Positions 37,894 through 45,894 of a stretch of 64,000 nucleotides of DNA are shown here, in pieces. Made by a program: the position numbers and the translations under genes. How positions within the stretch are numbered: position 1 is the stretch's first letter; every line of letters begins with the position of its first letter. The notes under the pieces were generated by a model that did no database searches, was not told the DNA's origin, and saw only the letters and a list, made by a program, of their open reading frames with translations. Origin of the DNA: Streptococcus suis (GTDB lineage Bacteria; Bacillota; Bacilli; Lactobacillales; Streptococcaceae); contig CP102145.1 of assembly GCA_024583055.1 (NCBI GenBank), positions 2,046,001 through 2,110,000 of the forward strand, in the 5' to 3' direction.

Positions 37894-38415
37894 ATGAAAA
37901 AAGAAATATTGAAGCCATCAGCTGAAGTTGCTAGTCTGTCTCTGGGGAAATCTCTGAACTATCAGGATACCAAGGCTGTTCTCAATCAGGCAGTAGCAGA
38001 TTTATCAGTAGCCCATTCTATCCTCCATCAAGTTCATTGGTATATGCGTGGTCGTGGCTTTATGATTTGGCATCCAAAGATGGATGAATATATGGAAGAA
38101 ATTGATGGCTATTTGGATGAGATGAGTGAACGTTTGATCACCTTAGGTGGGGCACCATTTTCTACCCTTAAAGAGTTTAGTGAAAATAGTCAGCTCAAGG
38201 AAGTTCCTGGTGATTATACTGTAACGATTGAAGAGCAATTGGCGCGTGTGGTAGCGGTGTTCCGCTATCTAGCTACTCTTTTCCAAAAGGGATTTGATGT
38301 CAGTGATGAAGAAGGTGACAGTGTAACCAACGATATTTTCAATGTGGCTAAGGCAAGTATTGAAAAACATATTTGGATGTTGCAGGCAGAACTAGGACAA
38401 GCTCCGAAATTGTAA
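37894..38415 (+). CDS. dpr: Dps-like peroxide resistance protein
   Basis: A 173-residue ferritin-like protein that forms dodecamers, oxidises and stores iron, and protects DNA from Fenton chemistry. The ferroxidase ligands lie in [27 protein letters not shown] and related helices. The first 25 residues form the extended N-terminus known for S. suis Dpr. AAGAAAGAAGG precedes ATG 37894. It is monocistronic, with a PerR box over its promoter and a terminator behind. Confidence 0.95.
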   Translation: MKKEILKPSAEVASLSLGKSLNYQDTKAVLNQAVADLSVAHSILHQVHWYMRGRGFMIWHPKMDEYMEEIDGYLDEMSERLITLGGAPFSTLKEFSENSQLKEVPGDYTVTIEEQLARVVAVFRYLATLFQKGFDVSDEEGDSVTNDIFNVAKASIEKHIWMLQAELGQAPKL

Positions 38416-38423
38416 ATAGATGA

Positions 38424-38446
38424 AGGGTCCAGAAGGACTCTTTTTT
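38424..38446 (+). terminator. dpr terminator
   Basis: AGGGTCC-AGAA-GGACTCT hairpin with T5, 8 nt after the stop. Confidence 0.8.
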
Positions 38447-38456
38447 GCTGCATAGA

Positions 38457-38603
38457 TGATAGTCGAATGAATTTGCAATTAGACAGGGTGGAAAACCCAT
38501 GTAAAGCAAGACACTAATGAAGAGTGTAGCAAGTTGAAAGTGATCATGCCTTGAAGCGAATATATCATGATTAAATAGTGAGCGAAATAGATTTCGACTG
38601 AAC
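38457..38603. repeat. possible MITE-like repeat between dpr and second csbD gene
   Basis: The segment is bounded by imperfect inverted ends, ATAGTCGAA (38457-) and TTTCGACT (-38600). It has an internal ACACT / AGTGT hairpin and no open frame of note. The size (about 145 bp) and ends resemble a non-autonomous element. A second copy was not seen in this window, so the call is weak. Confidence 0.35.
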
Positions 38604-38609
38604 AAAAAT

Positions 38610-38652
38610 AACACCCCAGAAGTTAGATTTTTTTATCTACCTTTTGGGGTGT
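38610..38652 (-). terminator. terminator of second csbD gene
   Basis: A long hairpin: ACACCCCAGAAGTTAGAT pairs with ATCTACCTTTTGGGGTGT with few mismatches. A smaller CACAAGG / CCTTGTG stem (38664-38689) lies between it and the gene. Confidence 0.65.
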
Positions 38653-38689
38653 GGTTCATTGACACAAGGCTTTTTCCATAACCTTGTGC

Positions 38690-38896
38690 TTATTCCTTAT
38701 CGAAAGCTTTTTTGATGCCGTCAACAGCACCTTCAATGCCATCTTTGGCATCTTCGACTAATTCTTTAGCCTTGCCTAGGCCTTTTTCCACAAGACCTTC
38801 GACCTCAAGGCCTTTATCGCCTGTTAGTTTTCCAAAACCTTCTTTGACAGAACCTGTCAACTGGTCGAGTTTTGCATTCAATTTATCTTCTGACAT
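38690..38896 (-). CDS. CsbD-family stress protein (second copy)
   Basis: A 68-residue paralogue of the protein at 37459-37692. It shares [12 protein letters not shown] and GKLTGDK plus [18 protein letters not shown], but lacks one helix repeat. Start ATG 38896 after AAAAGAGGTTTC. It is highly charged and lacks Cys. Together with the first copy it brackets dpr, suggesting a stress-response island; that grouping is inference. Confidence 0.87.
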   Translation of the reverse strand: MSEDKLNAKLDQLTGSVKEGFGKLTGDKGLEVEGLVEKGLGKAKELVEDAKDGIEGAVDGIKKAFDKE

Positions 38897-38972
38897 AAGA
38901 AACCTCTTTTCTCTGCGTCACGGGTGGATAGCCACCGAGTAATCCTACCTCGTAGAACACGTTGATATATCT

Positions 38973-39001
38973 ATAATAAGTTAAAATGCAGCAAAAGGCA
39001 A
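38973..39001 (-). promoter_or_regulatory. promoter of second csbD gene
   Basis: Minus-strand TTGCCT (39001-38996), 17-nt spacer, TATTAT (38978-38973). No cre-like word overlaps it, unlike the first copy. Confidence 0.6.
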
Positions 39002-39032
39002 GAGATTTGCTTGGATAATGGAATGCCGATAA

Positions 39033-39059
39033 TGACATTTGTCACATGAGTCCATGACA
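39033..39059 (+). promoter_or_regulatory. candidate operator of the ABC/two-component operon
   Basis: Inverted repeat TGACA-TT-TGTCA (39033-39044) plus a further TGACA half-site (39055-39059), about 190 nt before the ABC gene. TGACA half-sites fit DesR/YvfU-type regulators in general, and the operon encodes such a regulator, so autoregulation is plausible. Confidence 0.4.
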
Positions 39060-39085
39060 AAGGCTTCTAGTGGGAGTTTCATTTT

Positions 39086-39190
39086 CGATATATACTATGT
39101 ATGTATCGTCATTTAGTTTTTCTTTTATTACTTCGTTAACTCGCCTTGCCTAACTCCAGTTATGCCTGCGGCTCGTTGCCTAGTACTAAA
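39086..39190 (+). promoter_or_regulatory. palindrome and repeat-like leader before ABC operon
   Basis: CGATATATAC-TAT-GTATGTATCG (39086-39108) is a near-perfect palindrome. It is followed by ACTTCGTTAACTCGCC and GCCTGCGGCTCGTTGCC (39129-39183), a string I recall as a common streptococcal intergenic repeat. No gene is seen between 38897 and 39237. Confidence 0.4.
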
Positions 39191-39237
39191 AGTAAACTAA
39201 AAGACTATAAGATGTTCAAGAAGTAGGAGGTAGAAAG

Positions 39238-40116
39238 ATGATAGAAGTACGAGCACTAGACAAAGTCATCAAAGGTCGGACAATCTTGTCCAATATTTCC
39301 TTTGAGATAAAGAGCGGAGAATGTGTGGCTTTAATCGGTCCAAACGGGGCTGGAAAGACGACCCTCATGTCTTGTTTATTGGGGGATAGGAAGGCAACGA
39401 AAGGCCAGGTTATGTTGGACGGTCTGGCTCCACAGGCTCGGTCCAATAAAGAAACGGTAGCAGTCTTACCACAAGAAAATGCTATCCCGACAGACCTGAA
39501 GGTCAAGGAATTGCTCCGCTTTTTCCAAGCCATCTACAAGGATAGTCTGACAGATGTGGAAATCGACAGCCTGCTCTGCTTTTCCCCAGAGCAAAAAAAT
39601 CAACTGGCCGGCAAGCTATCGGGTGGTCAGAAGCGGCTCTTGGCTTTCGTCATCTGTCTGATTGGCAAGCCCAAGTTGCTTTTCTTGGACGAGCCAACGG
39701 CGGGCATGGATACCTCGACTCGCCAGCGTTTTTGGGAGATTGTCCATGAACTTAAGGCTCAGGGTGTGACTATTTTTTATACCAGCCACTATATCGAGGA
39801 AGTGGAGCATACGGCGGAGCGGATTTTGGTCTTGCACCAGGGGCGGCTACTAAGAGATACCACGCCATTTGCTATGCGGAGTGAGGAGCAAGAAAAAGAA
39901 GTGACTTTGCCGATTGCCTTTGCGGCGGTGGTGGAGCGGTTGGCTATGGTTGATGAAATCAGCTACAAACAAGACACGGTCAGCTTCAAGACCCGAGCCA
40001 TTGAGCAGGTTTGGGCTAGTTTGCAGGAGGCAGGTTGTCGGATTTCAGACCTAGAGGTTCAGAACAAAACCCTGCTCAACAGCCTATTTGACAAGACAAG
40101 GGAGGAAGAATCATGA
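39238..40116 (+). CDS. ABC transporter ATP-binding protein
   Basis: A 292-residue ATPase of the drug/lantibiotic exporter type. Walker A is GPNGAGKTT (about 34-42), the Q-loop is in LPQENAI, the signature is LSGGQKRL, Walker B is LLFLDEPTAGMD, and the switch His is in TSHYIEEVEH. About 80 residues after the core form the usual C-terminal extension. AGGAGG precedes ATG 39238. It overlaps the permease gene by 4 nt. Operon partners are a permease and a two-component system. Confidence 0.94.
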   Translation: MIEVRALDKVIKGRTILSNISFEIKSGECVALIGPNGAGKTTLMSCLLGDRKATKGQVMLDGLAPQARSNKETVAVLPQENAIPTDLKVKELLRFFQAIYKDSLTDVEIDSLLCFSPEQKNQLAGKLSGGQKRLLAFVICLIGKPKLLFLDEPTAGMDTSTRQRFWEIVHELKAQGVTIFYTSHYIEEVEHTAERILVLHQGRLLRDTTPFAMRSEEQEKEVTLPIAFAAVVERLAMVDEISYKQDTVSFKTRAIEQVWASLQEAGCRISDLEVQNKTLLNSLFDKTREEES

Positions 40117-40844
40117 AAGCATTAGTTCAAGTAGAGGCGGTAAAGTTATCCAGAAGTTTGGGAGTATTTCTCCTGTCTATCGGTATGCCCGTCATCTTTT
40201 TCCTGATTTTCTCATCGACGCTCCAGTTTGACGATGCAGCCATACAAAAGGCTTTTATCCAGTCCTATATGCTGACCATGACAGGTTTTTCCATGTCGGG
40301 CTTTGCCCTTTTCACCTTTCCCACGATGCTGGCAGAGGACAGAAAAAATAGCTGGTTGACCTTTATCCAGCATTCGCCCCTGCCAATCTGGCAATACTAC
40401 CTGTCCAAACTGGTGCGGGTCTTGCTCTGCTTTGTATCTTCCATCGCCATTGTCTTTGCGGTGGGTGGCTTGGTCAAGGGGGTAGACTTGTCAGCTCAGG
40501 AATGGGTCGTGTCCGCACTCATACTCCTTGTAACCTCTATCGTATTTCTAGCCATTGGCTTGCTCTTGGTGCAAATCCAATCTGAACAGGCCATGTCGGT
40601 TGTGGCAAACTTGCTCTACTTTGTTCTGGCCATCATGGGTGGCTCTTGGATGCCTGTTTCCCTCTTTCCAGACTGGGTGCAGCGGATTTGTAAACTCATG
40701 CCCAGCTACCATGTCAACCAACTGGTGACCACTTACGCTCAAGAAGGAGATTTTCTCTGGAAATCCTTGCTAATTGTCCTAGGCTATGCGATAATTTTCT
40801 TAGGAATTGCTCTGATACTGAATAGAAAATCGGAGCAGCAGTGA
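40113..40844 (+). CDS. ABC-2 type permease
   Basis: A 243-residue membrane protein with six predicted helices (about 17-37, 50-75, 97-121, 130-155, 163-188 and 213-236). It forms an exporter with the preceding ATPase. The ABC-2 pattern GGSWMPVSLFPDWVQRICKLMPSYH is visible in part. The substrate is unknown; similar operons in pneumococcus (TCS11 type) and Bacillus respond to envelope or antibiotic stress. It is followed 8 nt later by the histidine kinase gene. Confidence 0.9.
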   Translation: MKALVQVEAVKLSRSLGVFLLSIGMPVIFFLIFSSTLQFDDAAIQKAFIQSYMLTMTGFSMSGFALFTFPTMLAEDRKNSWLTFIQHSPLPIWQYYLSKLVRVLLCFVSSIAIVFAVGGLVKGVDLSAQEWVVSALILLVTSIVFLAIGLLLVQIQSEQAMSVVANLLYFVLAIMGGSWMPVSLFPDWVQRICKLMPSYHVNQLVTTYAQEGDFLWKSLLIVLGYAIIFLGIALILNRKSEQQ

Positions 40845-40852
40845 GGTGACAG

Positions 40853-41947
40853 ATGATATTTGAAAAAAGAAAGGTACCGCTCATGTTTTTCGTGGGCATG
40901 GTCTTTCTCTATTTTCCCTTTTACTATGCCCAGTATAGTCCTAATCCGACGGCAGTTGTCCTAGCGACCATTCTCTTTGCCTTGGTCTATTGCTCCCTCT
41001 TTTATACCGACCACAAGCTCTATTCCATGCTGGCTTGGTTTTACCTGATTGGCTATATCGCTGTCATGAGCTTTTGGGGCAATCTGCAATTTTCACTCTT
41101 TATCTTCAACCTGTCCAATATGCTGGGCTGGTATTATAAAGAGAATCGACCGACCTATCGGACGGTGTCTTATGGGATCTTGTTGCTGGCTATTATCCTA
41201 TGGGCTCTATTTGGCCCAGTTCCTTTTGAGATGAGAGCTTTTGCACTTGTTATCCATTTCTTTGGCTTGGCCTTGCTGATTTTCAGCTGGATTGAGACCA
41301 AGCGGGCAGCCCTTCAGCAACGCCTACAGGAGCAGAATGCTTCCATCAATCTCCTGCTGGCTGAGAATGAACGCAACCGTATCGGTCAGGACTTGCACGA
41401 TACACTTGGTCATGTCTTTGCCATGCTATCTGTCAAGGCCGAGCTGGTCCAGACACTTTTAGACCACGACCAGATTGACCAGGCCAAGAAGGAGGTGGCA
41501 GCCCTTCAGACCTTGGCCAAGGACTCCATGCAGGAGGTCCGCCAGATTGTCCAGTCCCTCAAGCAGCATACCGTGGCAGAGGAACTCCAGATTTTACAGC
41601 AGATGTTGGACTTGGCAGGAGTGGACTTAGTTGTCTGGGGCGGGGAAATAGCAGAGCAGCTCAGCTTGCCTGCCCAGAACAAACTGGCTATGGTGCTGAG
41701 AGAGTTGGGCAATAACCTGCTCAAGCACAGCCAGGCTAGCAAGTGCCGTTTGATTTTTGAAAAAGACCAGCAAGAATTGGTTTTACACTATGAAGACAAC
41801 GGTGTGGGCTTTACCCAGTTGACTGGTCAGGAATTGCATACCATAAAGGACAGGTTGGTGACGGTGAAAGGAAGTTTGGAATTTATCTCTCTAGCCAAGC
41901 CCACCCGCCTGTCCATCCGAATTCCGTTTGAGGAGGTGGTAGAATGA
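40853..41947 (+). CDS. sensor histidine kinase, DesK/NarX-like
   Basis: A 364-residue membrane sensor with about five N-terminal helices (first 150 residues) and no large external domain, followed by a coiled coil. The HisKA_3 phospho-acceptor is in [15 protein letters not shown] (His about 184). The HATPase part has [15 protein letters not shown] (N box) and YEDNGVGF (G1). The small extracellular portion suggests it senses a membrane state or the adjacent transporter. It overlaps the response-regulator gene by 4 nt. Confidence 0.92.
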   Translation: MIFEKRKVPLMFFVGMVFLYFPFYYAQYSPNPTAVVLATILFALVYCSLFYTDHKLYSMLAWFYLIGYIAVMSFWGNLQFSLFIFNLSNMLGWYYKENRPTYRTVSYGILLLAIILWALFGPVPFEMRAFALVIHFFGLALLIFSWIETKRAALQQRLQEQNASINLLLAENERNRIGQDLHDTLGHVFAMLSVKAELVQTLLDHDQIDQAKKEVAALQTLAKDSMQEVRQIVQSLKQHTVAEELQILQQMLDLAGVDLVVWGGEIAEQLSLPAQNKLAMVLRELGNNLLKHSQASKCRLIFEKDQQELVLHYEDNGVGFTQLTGQELHTIKDRLVTVKGSLEFISLAKPTRLSIRIPFEEVVE

Positions 41948-42543
41948 GAATCTTAGTCGCAGAAGACCAAGCCATGCTGCGGGACGCCCTCTGTCAGCTC
42001 TTGGGCTTTCAAAATGCGGTTGAGGCTGTTTTACAGGCAGAAAACGGTAGTCAGGCCATTGCTCTTTTGAAAAAAGAGCCCGTAGATGTGGTGCTACTAG
42101 ATATAGAAATGCCTGAAAAGACGGGCCTAGATGTCTTGGAATGGGTGCGAGGGCAAGCCTTGCCTGTCAAGGTTGTCATCATGACCACCTTCAAGCGACC
42201 GGGCTATTTCGAGCGGGCGGTCAAGGCTGATGTGGATGCCTATGTGCTCAAGGAACGCTCCATCGCAGACCTCATGCGGACCCTTGAAACGGTCTTGGCG
42301 GGGCGGAAGGAATACTCACCAGAATTGATGGACATTCTCCTGACCCAACGTAGTCCCTTAACCAACTTGGAAAGTCAACTACTCAAGCTGGTGGCAGAAG
42401 GTCTATCCAATAAGGAAATCGCCTGCCAGCTCCACCTGTCTGACGGGACAGTCCGCAACTACATGACCTCTATCCTGTCCAAGCTAGGTGCTGAAAACCG
42501 CACCGCAGCTGTTAAGGTGGCACAGGAAAAGGGCTATATATAG
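41944..42543 (+). CDS. LuxR-type response regulator
   Basis: A 199-residue regulator. The receiver domain has the acidic pocket (AEDQAM), the phospho-acceptor Asp in [13 protein letters not shown] (about 56), and Lys in YVLKERS. The NarL/FixJ HTH is in [21 protein letters not shown] (read in part). It is the partner of the preceding kinase and probably controls the ABC genes through the TGACA palindrome at 39033. It is the last gene of the operon. Confidence 0.93.
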   Translation: MRILVAEDQAMLRDALCQLLGFQNAVEAVLQAENGSQAIALLKKEPVDVVLLDIEMPEKTGLDVLEWVRGQALPVKVVIMTTFKRPGYFERAVKADVDAYVLKERSIADLMRTLETVLAGRKEYSPELMDILLTQRSPLTNLESQLLKLVAEGLSNKEIACQLHLSDGTVRNYMTSILSKLGAENRTAAVKVAQEKGYI

Positions 42544-42565
42544 CTAGAACCTCTATTCACAGGAA

Positions 42566-42592
42566 AAGGCTTGCACTCGGCAGGTCTTTTTC
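42566..42592 (+). terminator. terminator of ABC/two-component operon
   Basis: AAGGCTTGC-ACTCG-GCAGGTCTT hairpin (with G-U pairs) and T5. Confidence 0.7.
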
Positions 42593-42625
42593 TAGTCGAA
42601 TTTTGCTTTAACCTTCATTTCTCTA

Positions 42626-42654
42626 TTGAAAATATCCCTATATTTTGCTAGAAT
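42626..42654 (+). promoter_or_regulatory. yqgQ promoter (leaderless transcript predicted)
   Basis: TTGAAA (42626-42631), 17-nt spacer ending in an extended TGC, then TAGAAT (42649-42654). The expected start point is base 42661, the A of the yqgQ ATG. Confidence 0.7.
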
Positions 42655-42660
42655 TTTCTT

Positions 42661-42876
42661 ATGGAACGACTTTACGATGTGCAGCAGTTGCTCAAACGTT
42701 TTGGTATCATTGTGTATATGGGAAATCGTTTGTATGATATTGAAATGATGCAGATTGAGCTCAATAGGGTCTACCAGGCTGGAGTTCTGGATAGGCTGGA
42801 ATACATGGAGGCTGAGTTGGTTTTACGCCGGGAACATCGTTTGGAATTAGAGTACCAGAGATTGAAGGAGAAGTAG
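42661..42876 (+). CDS. yqgQ: YqgQ family (DUF910) protein
   Basis: A 71-residue helical cytosolic protein with the family signature YDVQQLLKRFGIIVYMGNR (residues 5-23). The function is unknown. In many Firmicutes it precedes a glucokinase gene; here a rhodanese gene follows directly and no glucokinase is present. No ribosome-binding site precedes ATG 42661, and the promoter spacing suggests a leaderless mRNA. Confidence 0.9.
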   Translation: MERLYDVQQLLKRFGIIVYMGNRLYDIEMMQIELNRVYQAGVLDRLEYMEAELVLRREHRLELEYQRLKEK

Positions 42877-43263
42877 ATGGAAACCTTGTGGACACTTTTA
42901 TTATTTGTAGCCCTATTGGGTGCCTGGATGGGCTTTAATTATTGGAGATTGCGCCGTGCCGCCCAGGTCATTGACAATGCGGAATTTGCGCAGAAAATCC
43001 ATGGTGGTCAGCTGATTGACCTGCGCGAGCCAGGCGAGTATAACCGCAAGCACATTTTGGGTGCGCGAAATATTCCCTACCAGCAGCTCAAGCAAAGTAC
43101 TAATGCCCTTCGCAAGGACAAGCCTGTTTTGATCTATGAAAATGACCGTGGTCAATTGGTTACGCCTGCAGCTCTGTATTTGAAAAAGCAAGGGTTTAAT
43201 GACATCTATATCTTGAGCTATGGTTTGAATGGCTGGGATGGCAAGGTGAAGACCGCAAAATAA
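42877..43263 (+). CDS. membrane-anchored rhodanese-like protein without catalytic Cys
   Basis: A 128-residue protein with an N-terminal membrane helix (about 4-21), then a single rhodanese domain (LIDLREPGEYNRKHILGARNIPY is visible in part). The active-site loop that normally holds Cys (CxxGxR) reads YENDRGQLV, so sulfur transfer is not expected. A binding or regulatory role is inferred. It starts directly after the yqgQ stop, with AAGGAGAAG inside the preceding gene. Confidence 0.9.
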   Translation: METLWTLLLFVALLGAWMGFNYWRLRRAAQVIDNAEFAQKIHGGQLIDLREPGEYNRKHILGARNIPYQQLKQSTNALRKDKPVLIYENDRGQLVTPAALYLKKQGFNDIYILSYGLNGWDGKVKTAK

Positions 43264-43310
43264 GTAGATTTTTCATTACGAGTGTAGAATGTTAGTATGA
43301 GGAAACGAAA

Positions 43311-43943
43311 ATGAATCGAAAAGATGAAAAATTATCCTTGGATGAAATTGGCATAATTGCAGGTATCGTGTTGATTTTATCCATTAGTTTATTGGCAATT
43401 TGGTTCAATGGCTCAACTGCAACAAAAGAGACTAGGGCTGAGCAGTCTGAAACGGTTGATACCAGTCTCTCTTCGGCTGAAAAAGCTGTGAAAAAATTGG
43501 AAAATTCTTCCAGTGAGGCTGACTTGAAAGCTGCCCAGGCTGCTGTGGATAAGTTACAGGCTACGACTGCAAAAGAGAGCCTGCAGAAGCGAATCGATAC
43601 GGTCAAGCAAGCGATTGCTAAGCAGAAAGAAGCAGAAACACAGGCAAAATTAAAGGCTGAAAAGATTCGGGCAGAAGAAACCCGCAAATATGTTGAGGAG
43701 CACCAGAAAGACCAGGCGGCAGACAATCAAACCGAACCAAGCCAGGCTGAACCGGCTCCTGCACCAGAAGTAGTGCTAGAACAACCAGTTGTAGAGGAAT
43801 ATTATGAAGTACCAGCGGTTGTAGAGGTTCCTGTGGAGCCTTCTGTAGCACCGCCGGCTGAACTAGCTCCAGAGGAAGTTGCACCTACAGCTCCCACAGC
43901 AGAGGTTTCAGCATCAGAAACACTGGCCACAGAAGGTCAGTAA
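43311..43943 (+). CDS. membrane-anchored coiled-coil protein with Pro/Glu-rich tail
   Basis: A 210-residue protein not recognised as a named family. Residues 1-15 are cytoplasmic, followed by one membrane helix (about 14-33, IIAGIVLILSISLLAIWF). A predicted coiled coil (about 48-130, Ala/Lys/Glu-rich) leads to a low-complexity tail rich in Pro, Glu, Val and Ala. There is no LPXTG motif. The layout suggests a cell-surface or wall-spanning protein. Start ATG 43311 after GAGGAAAC. It is monocistronic. Confidence 0.7.
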   Translation: MNRKDEKLSLDEIGIIAGIVLILSISLLAIWFNGSTATKETRAEQSETVDTSLSSAEKAVKKLENSSSEADLKAAQAAVDKLQATTAKESLQKRIDTVKQAIAKQKEAETQAKLKAEKIRAEETRKYVEEHQKDQAADNQTEPSQAEPAPAPEVVLEQPVVEEYYEVPAVVEVPVEPSVAPPAELAPEEVAPTAPTAEVSASETLATEGQ

Positions 43944-43960
43944 TTGAACTTATTTTGAAA

Positions 43961-44155
43961 GAGGAGGTTGGGCATAAAGTCCAACCCCTAGTTCTTTGGT
44001 TAACAAAATTACATTAGCGCAGGAGTTGATTGTTCAAATGGTCGGGAAACTGTGAAAGGTGGGAAACAGGGATTGTGAAACAATCCTCGATAGTTCGAAT
44101 TTTACGCTCCAAACTAGACCTAACGAATGGTGCGAACTCCGTTCGCTCTATTTTC
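43961..44155 (+). repeat. degenerate intergenic repeat (family 1, copy 1)
   Basis: Starts with a GTTGG-GCATAAAGT-CCAAC hairpin that can also terminate the preceding gene. It continues with GCGCAGGAGTTGATTG (44017), then TTCGAATTTTACGCTCCAAA and CTAGACC, then GGTGCGAACTCCGTTCGCT. The same words recur in order at 44205-44330 and, reversed, at 9844-9966. A 50-nt stretch (GGGAAACTGTG...) is extra to this copy. Confidence 0.6.
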
Positions 44156-44189
44156 AATCTTTAACTGTCTTCTACAGCTTTTTGGATGC

Positions 44190-44415
44190 GTCTGGGTAGA
44201 AAGTCCAGCCTCGCTTCTCAGAGTTCGTGTCAACATCTCAGCGCAGTGGTTGATTGGCAGATTTATTCGTGTTTCACACTCCAAATCTGACCATTACGAC
44301 TGTTGCGGACAAAGTTCGCTTTATCTCCAACCTCAAACTGTCTCCCAGACAGTTTGAGCTGTGCGGGGGTGGGACTGAAACAGTCTGGGAATAGACTGTT
44401 TCAGCTCAACAACTT
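44190..44415 (+). repeat. degenerate intergenic repeat (family 1, copy 2) with BOX-like hairpins
   Basis: CTGGGTAGAAAGTCCAG, GCGCAGTGGTTGATTGGCAG (44240), TTCGTGTTTCACACTCCAAA, CTGACC, then TTGCGGACAAAGTTCGCT. After this come two hairpins: CTCAAACTGTC / GACAGTTTGAG (44332-44358) and CTGAAACAGTCT / AGACTGTTTCAG (44376-44404). The first matches a hairpin at 45966-45992 with compensating stem changes. No gene is seen in 43944-44530. Confidence 0.6.
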
Positions 44416-44530
44416 AAACGAAAAATTGTTGACGAACTCTTTTTAGACTGGTCAAGTTCTTATACGAAAACTCAAAAGAATGCAAAAACTCCCTCTCTAT
44501 GATATAATCAAAGCGAAAAAATTTTTTATG

Positions 44531-45703
44531 TTAGGCTACTAGCTCGTCCCTAGTAGTCTTTTTCTGTGCTAAAAATTCAGGATACGTTATCTGCTCTTTT
44601 AAAAGGATATAAGCTATTTTTAATAATTGATGTGCGAGTGCAATTGTTGCTTTTTGTGAACCACGCCGACTTTGAATCTGATAAAATTGGTCTGCTAGAG
44701 GACTTCCTTTTTGTTTTTTGACAGCGAAAGCGGCCTGGCATAAACATTTCTTCAAATAAGAATTTCCGTGTCGAATCTTAGTACTTCGTTTTTTACCAGC
44801 ACTCTCATTATTACCTGGACAAAGTCCAGTCCAAGAAGCTAAATGTCCAGCAGTGGGAAACTGACTCATGTCAACACCAACCTCAGAAATGATAACAGAA
44901 GCTGTAATGACATCAATGCCTGGGATGGAATCCAATATTTCTACATGGTTTTCATATTGTGATAGATAGACATTCATTCGCTCTTCCAACAACTCAATCT
45001 GCTTCTGATAAAAATCATAAATCTCTAAGGACTGCTTTAACATGAAGCGGTGATGGTCAGAAAAATAGCCATCCAAGGCTTCCAGAAGCTGCGGCACTTT
45101 CTTCTTCAAGCTGGTGTAAACTGATTGATGGACAATACGAGGTGTAATAGGCGTCCCATCAACCAGTAGCTGAAGGAGATTGCGACCAGATAGCCCCATA
45201 ATATCTTCGATATAGGTTGTTAGCTTGATGCCACCTGACTGAAGAATTTTATGGATACGGTTGGTTTCTCGATTGCGACTTTCCACATAATGTTTTCGTT
45301 GTCTGGTCAACTCCCTCAATTCTTGAATGGTTTCATCGGGAACGAAACTCCGAGGAAGCAGACCAATTCGTGTTAATTTGGCAATCCAGTGAGCATCCTT
45401 CTTGTCGGTTTTCTGACCTGGAATAGCCTTCATGTGGGCTGGTTGAGCGAGTATCAACTTGAAGTCATCACATAGAGCATGCCAGACAGGTCGCCAATAA
45501 ACACCTGTACTTTCCATGCCAACAGCTTCCACATGAAATTGACTGAGAAAATCGTGGCAAGCACGTAGGCCTTTAGTCGTTGTATCAAACGTAGCCATCT
45601 CACGCTTTGGACGAGTTGAGGTGAGTGGTCCGTGTAGGATACAGACAACGATATTAGCTTGATGAACATCAATACCTGCACAAGATTGATAGAGAACATC
45701 CAT
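44531..45703 (-). CDS. IS110-family transposase (DEDD/Ser recombinase)
   Basis: A 390-residue IS110 transposase, apparently intact. The N-terminal RuvC-like DEDD domain has Asp in GIDVHQAN, Glu in GMESTGVYW, and the paired Asp in KTDKKDAHW. The C-terminal Tnp20 domain has PGIDVITASVIISEVG and the catalytic Ser in NNESAGKKR. ATG 45703 follows GAAGGGAGGG. The family inserts by an RNA-guided mechanism using a 'bridge' RNA encoded next to the gene. Confidence 0.95.
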   Translation of the reverse strand: MDVLYQSCAGIDVHQANIVVCILHGPLTSTRPKREMATFDTTTKGLRACHDFLSQFHVEAVGMESTGVYWRPVWHALCDDFKLILAQPAHMKAIPGQKTDKKDAHWIAKLTRIGLLPRSFVPDETIQELRELTRQRKHYVESRNRETNRIHKILQSGGIKLTTYIEDIMGLSGRNLLQLLVDGTPITPRIVHQSVYTSLKKKVPQLLEALDGYFSDHHRFMLKQSLEIYDFYQKQIELLEERMNVYLSQYENHVEILDSIPGIDVITASVIISEVGVDMSQFPTAGHLASWTGLCPGNNESAGKKRSTKIRHGNSYLKKCLCQAAFAVKKQKGSPLADQFYQIQSRRGSQKATIALAHQLLKIAYILLKEQITYPEFLAQKKTTRDELVA

Positions 45704-45850
45704 GACAATTCCCTCCTTCTAAAAATTAGAGAGCTTATCTACTGATTTTTAGTCGTATTTTTATACTCATGCCTATCGCATATTTTGGGGTGCTCGTCAG
45801 TAGAGTGGGTTAGTTTTTCCCGCGATGACTAACATCATTAACTCGTCAAC
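45704..45850 (-). ncRNA. possible bridge RNA region of IS110 element
   Basis: The noncoding sequence upstream of the transposase contains two clear hairpins: CTAAAAAT / ATTTTTAG (45719-45752, perfect 8 bp) and GTTAGT / ACTAAC (45809-45833, 13-nt loop). In IS110-group elements the bridge RNA is encoded in this left-end region. Position, size and hairpins fit; the guide loops cannot be assigned without the flanks of other copies. Confidence 0.35.
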
Positions 45851-45853
45851 CAC

Positions 45854-45893
45854 AAAGCCCTCACTAAGATTATACACCTAGTGAGGGCTTTAT
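45854..45893. terminator. orphan terminator hairpin
   Basis: AAAGCCCTCACTA / TAGTGAGGGCTTT, perfect 13-bp stem. No gene ends here on either strand, so it may be the remnant of a lost gene beside the IS110 element. Confidence 0.65.
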
Positions 45894-45894
45894 G

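Larger units (their letters stand above)
44531..45850 (-). mobile_element. IS110-family insertion sequence (ends not resolved)
   Basis: IS110 elements lack terminal inverted repeats and target duplications, so the ends cannot be read from one copy. The span given is the transposase plus about 150 nt of noncoding 5' sequence. It lies between degenerate repeats and a decayed gene cassette. Confidence 0.6.

Noticed and set aside
39129..39190. Small RNA in the leader of the ABC operon
   Set aside because: The string looks like a common intergenic repeat and has no terminator of its own.
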